Source: Clostridia bacterium (GTDB taxonomy: Bacteria > Bacillota > Clostridia > TANB77 > UBA1234). From it: a stretch of DNA of 43,117 nucleotides. The notes below the pieces were generated by a model that did not search any database, was not told the origin of the DNA, and was given only the letters and a program-made list of their open reading frames with translations. Made by a program: the position numbers and the translations under genes. The stretch covers positions 1 to 43,117 of the forward strand of contig JAFUGH010000006.1 in the NCBI GenBank assembly GCA_017469465.1, given 5' to 3'. Below are positions 34,006 to 41,627 of the stretch, piece after piece (position 1 is the stretch's first letter; every line of letters begins with the position of its first letter).

Positions 34006-35214
34006 TCATTTCGCTAATAAAAATATTCTTTTAAAATTACATTTCAAAAGATATTCACATACTTCTGACGTTTCCATGAAATTTGAATCTACAATATTCG
34101 GGTAACTGGATTTTATTCGTTTCAAAACACTTGGCGCAATTCCAAAATCCATTGCAAAAGCAATATAGTTTTCCCAAATTGTAACTTCTGGCAATCCTTG
34201 ACCTTTAAAATTAGTAAAGTCTTTCATATACCTTTCAAATCCTTTTAATCGTTCTCTATTTTCTGCTCCTTCTTTACCAAATATATTAGTTTTCGTTACA
34301 ATTCCTGTGCAATGAATAATATTTACTATAGAGATGATATATATCCATGTATGTATCGTGAATATATCAAAATTTCCTAAGTGAATAAGAACTATTACAA
34401 TTAATAGTACTATATAGAAAACAATGTCTATTGTTCTTCTTTTTAATCTTAAATCTGCACGACCATCATAGGATGGAATTGATCGTTTCGTTGATTCTTC
34501 AATTTGATGCTTTAGAATAACAATTATTTCTTTATTTCTCGCCATATATTTTTGAAGTATGTATAAAGGAATGTAATTACCATCTTTTCTATATTTTTTT
34601 ACACATTCTTTTAGAAATTGATATATCGGCTTTTCTTCACCAATCAATGGTATTTCCTCATTGATTATTTTAATTACTACATTTTCATATAACTTTTCAT
34701 TTCCAATATACTCAAAGTTAATGATTCCTTTATTTTTCATATTTAATAAAGCTGCTGTAAAAATATTACCTTCATCTGCTCTATTAATATCTTTTAAGTA
34801 TAGTGCTTGTCCTGGTGTTATCCCTTCGAATGGAAGTTCTTTATAGTATTTATCTTTTATATCAATATCTTCTGAAAAAATTTTGCCACTCTCATTGATA
34901 TATTTAAATGTTTTAGAAATGATATATACTAATATACAAGCTTCAATAGCTGTTATAAAAATATTTAAAATAGAATTCTTTGTCGTTTCATTTTCAATTG
35001 TAGCATTCACATCTCCGCTTACTGAGGAGCCACTTTCAGTACTTATAATATTCTCATTATTATTTGAAATTAATTGAGTATTTAATTCTGAAAGAGAAAT
35101 AATTTTAATTACTTGAGAATCAAGCCCACTTACATTATCCGCTTCTTTTGCATAAATATTGTAAGAACTCAACAAAGCTATCAGCAGTAGTACTACAAAA
35201 CATATTTTCTTCAT
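34006..35214 (-). CDS. DUF2207-like membrane protein with short extracellular part
   Basis: A 402-residue membrane protein. Signal segment at 1-22 (KKICFVVLLLIALLSSYNIYA), about 60 exported residues, a membrane segment near 83-102 (SILNIFITAIEACILVYIIS), a cytoplasmic domain, and two membrane segments near 265-310. The closing region (ERLKGFERYMKDFTNFKGQG, then WENYIAFAMDFGIAPSVLKRI) is the typical C-terminus of DUF2207 proteins, as is ELPFEGITPGQALYL after the first anchor. The usual large extracellular DUF2207 domain (about 200 residues) is missing. The ATG at 35214 follows AGGAGAG; a longer reading from 35277 has no site. Role unknown. It follows glmM by 96 bp. Confidence 0.78.
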   Translation of the reverse strand: MKKICFVVLLLIALLSSYNIYAKEADNVSGLDSQVIKIISLSELNTQLISNNNENIISTESGSSVSGDVNATIENETTKNSILNIFITAIEACILVYIISKTFKYINESGKIFSEDIDIKDKYYKELPFEGITPGQALYLKDINRADEGNIFTAALLNMKNKGIINFEYIGNEKLYENVVIKIINEEIPLIGEEKPIYQFLKECVKKYRKDGNYIPLYILQKYMARNKEIIVILKHQIEESTKRSIPSYDGRADLRLKRRTIDIVFYIVLLIVIVLIHLGNFDIFTIHTWIYIISIVNIIHCTGIVTKTNIFGKEGAENRERLKGFERYMKDFTNFKGQGLPEVTIWENYIAFAMDFGIAPSVLKRIKSSYPNIVDSNFMETSEVCEYLLKCNFKRIFLLAK

Positions 35215-35310
35215 AATAATCTCTCCTAATATCACAGCAACCATATCATTCTTTAAAACATTATAACTATATAACAATTATAACAAAGACATATCTAATT
35301 ATCAAATATT

Positions 35311-36666
35311 TTATAATTCTCCCAGTTCTTTTTTTATCACTTCTGCAACATTCGTTGCTATTTCATTCATCAGTTTTTCATCAAAACATTCTACCATCAC
35401 CCTAATTTTTGGTTCTGTTCCAGAAGGTCTTACTACAATTCTACCTTTGTCTATTAATCTTTGTTTTGCTACATCAATTGACTCTTTCACATTAGAATTA
35501 GTATAGAATTGAACTTTTCCTTCTTGACTTACTTGTACATTAATTGATACTTGAGGATATTTCGTCATTGCTTTAGCAAGTTCAGATACTTTCTTTCCAC
35601 TTCTTTTTATTAAGCTTAATACTTGAATTGCCGTTAATTCCCCATCACCTGTTGTGGCAAAATCTCTAAAAATAATATGTCCTGATTGTTCCCCTCCGAA
35701 GTTATATTCTTCTAATAGCATCTCTTCTAAAACATATCTATCTCCAACTTTTGTGGCAATAAAATTAATATCATTTGATTCGCAAAATTTAACAAATCCT
35801 AAGTTTGTTAATACTGTTCCAATAGCAGTAGACTTAGCAAGTTTTCCTCTTTCTTTCATATCTAAAGCACACATTGCCATAATTTGGTCACCATCAATTA
35901 ATTGACCATTTTCGTCTACACATAGACATCTGTCTGCATCCCCATCAAATGCTATTCCAATATCCATTTTATTTTCTACTACATATTTAGACAAGTTTTC
36001 TAAATGTGTGGAACCACAATTTTCATTAATATTAATTCCATCCGGTGTGTCAAATAAAATTGTTGCATCTGCACCTAATTGTTCCATTAAATATTGAGCG
36101 GTCATACTAGCTGAACCATTCGCACAATCGACTGCAATTTTAATTCCTTCTAAAGAGTTCGGTACAGTACTTGTTAAATGCTCAACGTAATATTTAACTG
36201 CATTTTCTGCATATGTAACTTTTCCAACATCCGCTCCCTCTACAGGAGAAAACTCTTTACTATTATCTATCACGATACTTTCAATTTCTTCTTCAAGTAC
36301 ATCAGGTAACTTATATCCATCTCCGCTAAACATCTTAATTCCATTATATTCTGCACTATTGTGTGAAGCTGAAATCATGATTCCTGCATCAGCTTTATAT
36401 TTTCCAATTAAATAGGCAACTGCTGGAGTTGGTACAACACCAAGTAACATGACATCTGCACCAACACTACAAAGTCCCGCAGTTAATGCTGATGATAACA
36501 TTTCTGAAGAAATTCTTGTATCCATTCCAATTACAAAAAGTGGTCTTCTTCTCGAATTATTAGAAAGTACCATTGCAGCCGCTCTTCCTAATTTCATTGC
36601 TAATTCACAGGATAGGCTTGAGTTTGCAATTCCCCTCACGCCATCTGTTCCAAATAATCTTCCCAT
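35311..36666 (-). CDS. glmM: Phosphoglucosamine mutase
   Basis: GlmM converts glucosamine-6-phosphate to glucosamine-1-phosphate for UDP-GlcNAc synthesis. The 451-residue product has the family's length, the start MGRLFGTDGVRGIAN, the active-site loop ISASHNSAEYNGIK with phospho-serine Ser101, the metal loop DGDADR near 244, the sugar-binding GGEQSGH near 330 and the phosphate-binding RPSGTEPKIRV near 415. The ATG at 36666 follows GGAGG. It lies 24 bp after a beta-helix acyltransferase gene and downstream of glmS, so the amino-sugar genes are grouped. Confidence 0.97.
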   Translation of the reverse strand: MGRLFGTDGVRGIANSSLSCELAMKLGRAAAMVLSNNSRRRPLFVIGMDTRISSEMLSSALTAGLCSVGADVMLLGVVPTPAVAYLIGKYKADAGIMISASHNSAEYNGIKMFSGDGYKLPDVLEEEIESIVIDNSKEFSPVEGADVGKVTYAENAVKYYVEHLTSTVPNSLEGIKIAVDCANGSASMTAQYLMEQLGADATILFDTPDGININENCGSTHLENLSKYVVENKMDIGIAFDGDADRCLCVDENGQLIDGDQIMAMCALDMKERGKLAKSTAIGTVLTNLGFVKFCESNDINFIATKVGDRYVLEEMLLEEYNFGGEQSGHIIFRDFATTGDGELTAIQVLSLIKRSGKKVSELAKAMTKYPQVSINVQVSQEGKVQFYTNSNVKESIDVAKQRLIDKGRIVVRPSGTEPKIRVMVECFDEKLMNEIATNVAEVIKKELGEL

Positions 36667-36690
36667 TTTTTACCTCCATATTGACATTAA

Positions 36691-37374
36691 TTACGTCAAA
36701 AAAGACTGTCCCTTTTTGACAACAATTTCATTTTCATTTTTATATATATGATTTGATGGAACAACACCTCTTACTCTACTTAAAGGATAGATATTTGTGT
36801 TTCTTCCAATAATTGTTCCTGGACAAAGTACACTATTGCATCCAACTTCAACATTGTCACCTAAAAAAGCGCCCACTTTTTTAATGCCTGTTTCAATTTC
36901 TTCTTCAGAAGATTTAATCGTTACTAAAGTTTTATCACTCTTCACATTGCTTGTTATACTGCCCGCACCCATATGTGCTTTATATCCAAGTATAGAATCA
37001 CCAACATAGTTATAATGTGGTACTTGCACATTATCGAATAAAATCACATTTTTTAATTCTACGGAATTTCCAACTACACATTTTTTTCCAACAATAGCAC
37101 TGCCACGAATAAATGCACAATGTCTAATTTCTGCTTCGTGATCGATAATACAAGGACCTCCAATGTATGCTGATGGAAATACTTTGGCTGACTTTGAAAT
37201 CCAAATATCCTCTTGTGGATGATTATATTCTTCCAAAGATAATGTTTCGCCCAATTTAATAATGTATTCTTTTATTTTTGAAAGAACTTCCCATGGATAT
37301 ACTGCACCTCCAAAAACATCTTTTGCAATGGTTTTTTCAAGATCATATAAGTCATTTATTTGGATATTATTCAC
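36691..37374 (-). CDS. Left-handed beta-helix acyltransferase, GlmU C-terminal-like
   Basis: A 227-residue protein. A helical N-terminus (about 1-50, including YPWEVLSKIKEYIIKLG) is followed by hexapeptide repeats: WISKSAKVFPSAYIGGPCII, IRHCAFIRGSAIVGKKCVV, SVELKNVILFDNVQVPHYN and GDSILGYKAHMGAGSITSNV. The last parts match the acetyltransferase half of GlmU, with His, Tyr and Asn residues around the acetyl site. Such proteins in clostridia are often labelled UDP-GlcNAc pyrophosphorylase but lack the uridylyl domain. With glmM and glmS adjacent it is a good candidate to acetylate glucosamine-1-phosphate. The start is GTG 37374 with AAGGA upstream. The last nine residues (VKKGQSFLT) lie within a GGGACAG hairpin. 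Confidence 0.85.
   Translation of the reverse strand: MNNIQINDLYDLEKTIAKDVFGGAVYPWEVLSKIKEYIIKLGETLSLEEYNHPQEDIWISKSAKVFPSAYIGGPCIIDHEAEIRHCAFIRGSAIVGKKCVVGNSVELKNVILFDNVQVPHYNYVGDSILGYKAHMGAGSITSNVKSDKTLVTIKSSEEEIETGIKKVGAFLGDNVEVGCNSVLCPGTIIGRNTNIYPLSRVRGVVPSNHIYKNENEIVVKKGQSFLT
36695..36720. repeat. GGGACAG hairpin at the 3' end of the acyltransferase gene
   Basis: GTCAAAAA pairs with TTTTTGAC around a 10-base loop that contains GACTGTCCC (GGGACAGTC on the other strand). AAAAGGGACAG is shared with the arm of the hairpin at 19099-19196. The hairpin encodes the last nine residues and ends one base before the stop codon. Confidence 0.7.
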
Positions 37375-37400
37375 TCTTCATTCCTTCTTTCTATTTGTAA

Positions 37401-37550
37401 TGTAGCTCACTCACATGAGTTTGTTGTGGCGCACACTCACATGAGTCTGTTGTGGCGCACACTCACATGAGTCTGTTGTGGCGCACACTCACATGAGTCT
37501 GTTGTGGCGCACACTCACATGAGTCTGTTGTGGCGCACACTGTGCGCCGC
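37401..37550. repeat. 26 bp tandem repeat array derived from the GTAG family
   Basis: Four complete units of GTTGTGGCGCACACTCAC plus ATGAGTCT start at 37423, 37449, 37475 and 37501. They are preceded by a partial unit from 37401 and followed at 37527 by a canonical hairpin (GGCGCACA pairing with TGTGCGCC, then CTAC). Each unit contains the imperfect hairpin ACTCA/TGAGT. There are no variable spacers. It lies between glmS and the acyltransferase gene. A degenerate further copy seems to be near 37575-37590. Confidence 0.93.
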
Positions 37551-37651
37551 TACAGAATCAGCGTACAAAATAGTACTCCGCTATGACTTGAACAAGTTTA
37601 GGTACTGTAAGTAGCAAACTTCAAATAGATTGCTTAATTATTTTGTAACAA

Positions 37652-39466
37652 TCACTCTACAGTAACAGACTTAGCAAGATTCCTTGGTTTATCTACATCC
37701 AAACCTTTATTTACAGTAACATGATATGCAATAAGTTGTAGTGGTATGATTGCTTCTAGTGGAGAAAATAATTCACACACTTTAGGAAGATGAATTACTT
37801 CATCCACAATATCTACTGGAAATTCTTTTAAAGTAGTCACTGCAAGTACTCTTGCTCCTCTTGCCTTTATTTCCTTGATATTACTAATTGTTTTATCTAA
37901 TAATTTTTCTTGAGTCGCCATTACTATTGCAGGAGTTCCTTCTTCCATTAAAGCAATGGGACCATGTTTTAATTCGCCAAATTGTGTTCCCTCAGAATGA
38001 ATATAAGATATTTCTTTTAATTTTAATGAACCTTCAAGTGCAATGTAATAATCCAATCCTCTTCCAAGGAAAAATACATCTCTACAATTTGAAATACTTT
38101 TTGCATAGTCACAAAACATACTATCCATTTCTAAAACTTCTTGCATCTTATTAGGAAGTTCAATTGCATAGTTAAGTATTTTGGATAGCTCTTCTTTATT
38201 ATAACTTTCCAGTTTATCTGCTAAGTATATGGCAAATAAATCTATTAGCATAACCTGAGCGATGTATGCCTTTGTAGATGCAACAGCAATTTCAGTTCCA
38301 GCTTTTGTGTAAAGTACATTTTCACTTAATCTATCAATTGTACTATCTTTTACATTGACAATAGATACATGTTTGATTCCCTTTTTCTTGACAAGTTCCA
38401 AACATGCAATTGTATCAGCAGTTTCTCCAGACTGACTGATAAAAATTGCTAAATCGTTTTCAGTTAAAATTGGATCACTATATCTAAATTCCGAAGCCAC
38501 TTCTACACTTACTGGAATTCTTGTTAGTTTTTCTATGATATTCTTTCCGTTTAATCCAGCATGCATTGCTGTTCCACATGCAATTATTTTTATTTGTTTT
38601 ATATTCTTTATATCGTTATCCGTTAAATTTAAATCAAAATTTATTTTTCCATCAATTACATAATAATCTATAGTTTTTTTGACTGTAATTGTATTCTCAT
38701 TTATTTCTTTTAGCATAAAATGGTCATATCCATTTTTCTCACTATCACTATCGTCTGCATCTATTTCTTTAATTGTAACTTGTTTTGGATCTAAATTCTT
38801 ATCATATACTTTTACTTCTTTTTCATTTAAAATAGCAATATCATCATTTTCTAGGATACATATTTTGTTTGTATATTTTAAAATTGCTGAAAAATCCGAG
38901 GCAATAAAATTTTCATTATTTCCAATTCCAACAATTAAAGGACTATTTCTTTTTGTGGCGATTAATTCATTTGGTCTGTCTTTACACAAAATTCCAAAGG
39001 CAAAACTTCCTTCTATGATGCTTGTAACTTTTTTTACTGTTTCTAATAAATTTCCATTATAATACAAATCAATCAAATTAGGTACAACCTCTGTGTCTGT
39101 ATCTGAATAAAAAGTATATCCTTTTTCTTTAAGCATTTTTTTTAAACTTAAATAATTTTCTATAATACCATTATGTACTACAATAAATTTCTTATAAGAA
39201 TCTGTATGTGGGTGTGCATTTCTTTCACATACTCCACCGTGAGTTGCCCATCTTGTATGACCTATGCCAATATGGCTCACTCCATTATTTTGTATTGCTG
39301 CTGTCAAACTTTCAATTCTATTTAATGTCTTACTAATTTGCAATTCACCATTGGAGATAGTTGCTAATCCACATGAATCATACCCTCTATACTCTAATTT
39401 TCTAAGTCCATTAATAAGTATAGAGTTTGCATCATTTTCTCCTATATACCCAACAATCCCGCACAT
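37652..39466 (-). CDS. glmS: Glutamine-fructose-6-phosphate aminotransferase
   Basis: GlmS makes glucosamine-6-phosphate from fructose-6-phosphate and glutamine, the first step of the amino-sugar pathway. The 604-residue product starts MCGIVGYIG with the nucleophile Cys2, and has the glutaminase motifs GIGHTRWATHG and HNGIIENY. Two SIS sugar-binding domains follow (SQSGETADTIACLEL; LKEISYIHSEGTQFGELKHG), and it ends NLAKSVTVE. The ATG at 39466 follows AGGAGG. The upstream 110 bases contain a promoter but no recognisable glmS ribozyme, which many Firmicutes have there. Confidence 0.98.
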   Translation of the reverse strand: MCGIVGYIGENDANSILINGLRKLEYRGYDSCGLATISNGELQISKTLNRIESLTAAIQNNGVSHIGIGHTRWATHGGVCERNAHPHTDSYKKFIVVHNGIIENYLSLKKMLKEKGYTFYSDTDTEVVPNLIDLYYNGNLLETVKKVTSIIEGSFAFGILCKDRPNELIATKRNSPLIVGIGNNENFIASDFSAILKYTNKICILENDDIAILNEKEVKVYDKNLDPKQVTIKEIDADDSDSEKNGYDHFMLKEINENTITVKKTIDYYVIDGKINFDLNLTDNDIKNIKQIKIIACGTAMHAGLNGKNIIEKLTRIPVSVEVASEFRYSDPILTENDLAIFISQSGETADTIACLELVKKKGIKHVSIVNVKDSTIDRLSENVLYTKAGTEIAVASTKAYIAQVMLIDLFAIYLADKLESYNKEELSKILNYAIELPNKMQEVLEMDSMFCDYAKSISNCRDVFFLGRGLDYYIALEGSLKLKEISYIHSEGTQFGELKHGPIALMEEGTPAIVMATQEKLLDKTISNIKEIKARGARVLAVTTLKEFPVDIVDEVIHLPKVCELFSPLEAIIPLQLIAYHVTVNKGLDVDKPRNLAKSVTVE

Positions 39467-39533
39467 AAAACTTCCTCCTAATCAATTTTGCAATGGTACA
39501 CGTACCTTTTAGTGTTTAAATACAACTAAATAC

Positions 39534-39561
39534 ATTATATATTATTCAAAAATTTAATCAA
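39534..39561 (-). promoter_or_regulatory. Promoter of glmS
   Basis: On the minus strand TTGATT (39556-39561), 16 bases and TATAAT (39534-39539), about 68 bases upstream of the start codon. The short leader leaves no room for a glmS ribozyme of usual size. Confidence 0.75.
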
Positions 39562-39578
39562 GTATCACTTAATATCTT

Positions 39579-39622
39579 GCAAAAAGCTACAATTACGAGT
39601 TGGTTTTCATAATTGTAGCTTT
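39579..39622. terminator. Terminator of the peptidase gene
   Basis: AAAAGCTACAATTA pairs with TAATTGTAGCTTTT, with A/T runs on both sides. It lies between the peptidase stop codon at 39630 and the glmS promoter. Confidence 0.87.
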
Positions 39623-39629
39623 TGTAACA

Positions 39630-40946
39630 TTATGCAAGAGTACCCATCGGATCCCAAGGTTCTAGTTCTATTGGTTCTTGCCCTAAATACCCTATTTCTT
39701 CTGAAGTTAAATATTTTTTATTAACTACTGCTTGATATACATATTTATCAAACCAACTATCTGATGCAACGTAATATCCTTTATGTGCAATTTTTTCTCC
39801 CCAACTATTTTCTATCTTCCACTTAGTAGATCTATCTTCATCTAAATTTACTCCCGTAATAACCATTGCATGATTCATTGCACTATCTCTATAATCTAGC
39901 ATTGCTCCTTTTGAAAGTGAAGTATCAATTTGAAATAGCTTATCCGAATCAAATGATTCATCATCCCATAATCCATCTTCTCTTTCAGCATCTTTGCTAC
40001 AGTCGCTTCCAAACCACACTGGCTCTTCGTCTTTTAATTGTGCTATTACTAATTCCTTTAATCTATCCATTTTTAAATTTAGATATTTTACTTTATTTCC
40101 TTCAACGACATTTCCTAAATACTTCACTGTATATGTATGATTAAACGGTTTATCCTCTGTTGGTGAGTTAATAATGCTTACATAGTCATCCAAGTTTACT
40201 TCTACATATTTTTCTAAGAACTCTTTTGGCGTAATATTCTTAATGATTCCATAGTTATTATCTTTATCTTCATATTCAAAATTAAATCTTGTTGGTGGAA
40301 CACCAAAAGCACTGCATAAACTTCTATATATATTTTCCATATATTTTTCTTGTAGTTTATTTATTTCTTCTATCTCACTTATTGTTTTTATTTCACATGC
40401 AAACTTTCTAACATATCTATTCAATATTCTATTAATTTCTGCTGTATTAGAACTCTGAAATGTTTCTGGGAATGCATATTGAGGGACAACACCATATTTG
40501 TTAACAATATTCACAAACATATCCCACTGCCCACCGTCTTCAATTCCATTTTGTAAAATATGATCTACTGTTCTATCTCCTTTTGGTATATCTTTAAGAT
40601 TAACTATTGACGTCAAAAAGTAGTTACATTTTTCAAGTTTATCATAGAAAGATATATAGTTTTGCGAAATTTCAAATTTTTCTAAATTATATTTTCTAGC
40701 AACTTTTTCACGAAGTACATTACAACCAGCAAATATCCAGCACCTTCCGCTTTGCTTTTGATCTGCAACTGGTAATGTTTTTAAATTAATTGAAAAATGA
40801 TTTCTTGTGAACTCTATCTGCCTTGTTTCTTTTGAAATATCGCTAATTTTATGTTTTGAAATTGCATGTCTTGCGATTGTATATATATCTTTCTGCATAT
40901 ATTCATTTTTTAATTCTTCTAATCTTTCTTTTTTTATTTCGTACAT
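39630..40946 (-). CDS. pepC: C1 family aminopeptidase (bleomycin hydrolase / PepC type)
   Basis: A cytoplasmic cysteine aminopeptidase of papain clan, 438 residues, usually a hexamer with the active sites in an inner chamber. The catalytic triad is visible: Cys69 in KQSGRCWIFAGCN, His359 in AMNHAMVITG and Asn380 in KIENSWGE. The conserved PVADQKQSGRCW and WFGSDCSKD segments and the last lines (PWDPMGTLA) match the family. The family's C-terminal arm enters the active site and fixes aminopeptidase specificity. The ATG at 40946 follows AGGAGG. It has its own terminator. Confidence 0.95.
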   Translation of the reverse strand: MYEIKKERLEELKNEYMQKDIYTIARHAISKHKISDISKETRQIEFTRNHFSINLKTLPVADQKQSGRCWIFAGCNVLREKVARKYNLEKFEISQNYISFYDKLEKCNYFLTSIVNLKDIPKGDRTVDHILQNGIEDGGQWDMFVNIVNKYGVVPQYAFPETFQSSNTAEINRILNRYVRKFACEIKTISEIEEINKLQEKYMENIYRSLCSAFGVPPTRFNFEYEDKDNNYGIIKNITPKEFLEKYVEVNLDDYVSIINSPTEDKPFNHTYTVKYLGNVVEGNKVKYLNLKMDRLKELVIAQLKDEEPVWFGSDCSKDAEREDGLWDDESFDSDKLFQIDTSLSKGAMLDYRDSAMNHAMVITGVNLDEDRSTKWKIENSWGEKIAHKGYYVASDSWFDKYVYQAVVNKKYLTSEEIGYLGQEPIELEPWDPMGTLA

Positions 40947-41003
40947 ATTTTCCTCCTATCATTTTATAAAACTTTATTTTTCTTGTACTCATCCAAATGT
41001 ATT

Positions 41004-41574
41004 TTATTTTTGTGCTATGAACATTTTATTTTCACTAATTCCAAAATTCTCTTTCATCATATTCATTACCGCTCTAGTATCAATACCTGATAATGTAAAT
41101 TTATATTTTGAATTTCCTGTAGAAACTACCAATTTAGTAGTAAACGCATTTTTATCAATAAACTTTTTATTAAAGCTATATATGTACATTCCTTCAATTC
41201 TATTTAGTGGAATTTTTTTTGCCTTAAAAAACATTCTTTCAAAAACTAAATTATCTTCCGTCAATAATACTTTTCTTGTAATTTCAATAAGATACAATAT
41301 AAAAAGAGTAATAATTGTTCCCCATATTACATATGAATTAGTATGTGCAATTTTTCCAAGTAAAATATATATCCCAAAAAAGATTCCGAAGAGAAGCCGA
41401 TATCGAAAAAATATATTTAGGTGACGCCATAATATCTCTTTGATGTATCACGTTATAATGTTTTACATTGGTAAAATATGCGTTATTCTTAGGTTCTTTA
41501 TATAGTTTAAAACCCAAGAAATAATTAATGAATATCAATATAAAAATAATTATAGTCACTATATACATTAACAC
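41004..41574 (-). pseudogene. Small membrane protein with possible PH-like domain, frameshifted
   Basis: Two pieces in different frames make one protein. The first part (from GTG 41574, after GGGTGG) has a membrane segment (YIVTIIIFILIFINYFLGF) and a polar stretch to ASPKYIF. The second, in the +1 frame, gives RYRLLFGIFFGIYILLGK and WGTIITLFILYLIEITRKV (two more membrane segments), then a beta-rich domain (LLTEDNLVFERMFFKAKKIP, then SKYKFTLSGID). The slip is in a run of six T on the minus strand (41406-41411); one T fewer restores about 190 residues. The C-terminal part resembles bacterial PH-like (YcxB or bPH) domains; that is a guess. A sequence error is as likely as true decay. Confidence 0.72.
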
Positions 41575-41627
41575 GTTAACCACCCTTTCAATTTATTTAT
41601 GATAGTTTGTACCTATTTTTTATTTTC

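Noticed and set aside
37401..37550. CRISPR array
   Set aside because: The 26 bp units are contiguous with no variable spacers and there are no cas genes; the same applies to the 42 bp array at 25685-25834.
39467..39580. glmS ribozyme
   Set aside because: The region is too short after the promoter and no ribozyme core sequence is visible.
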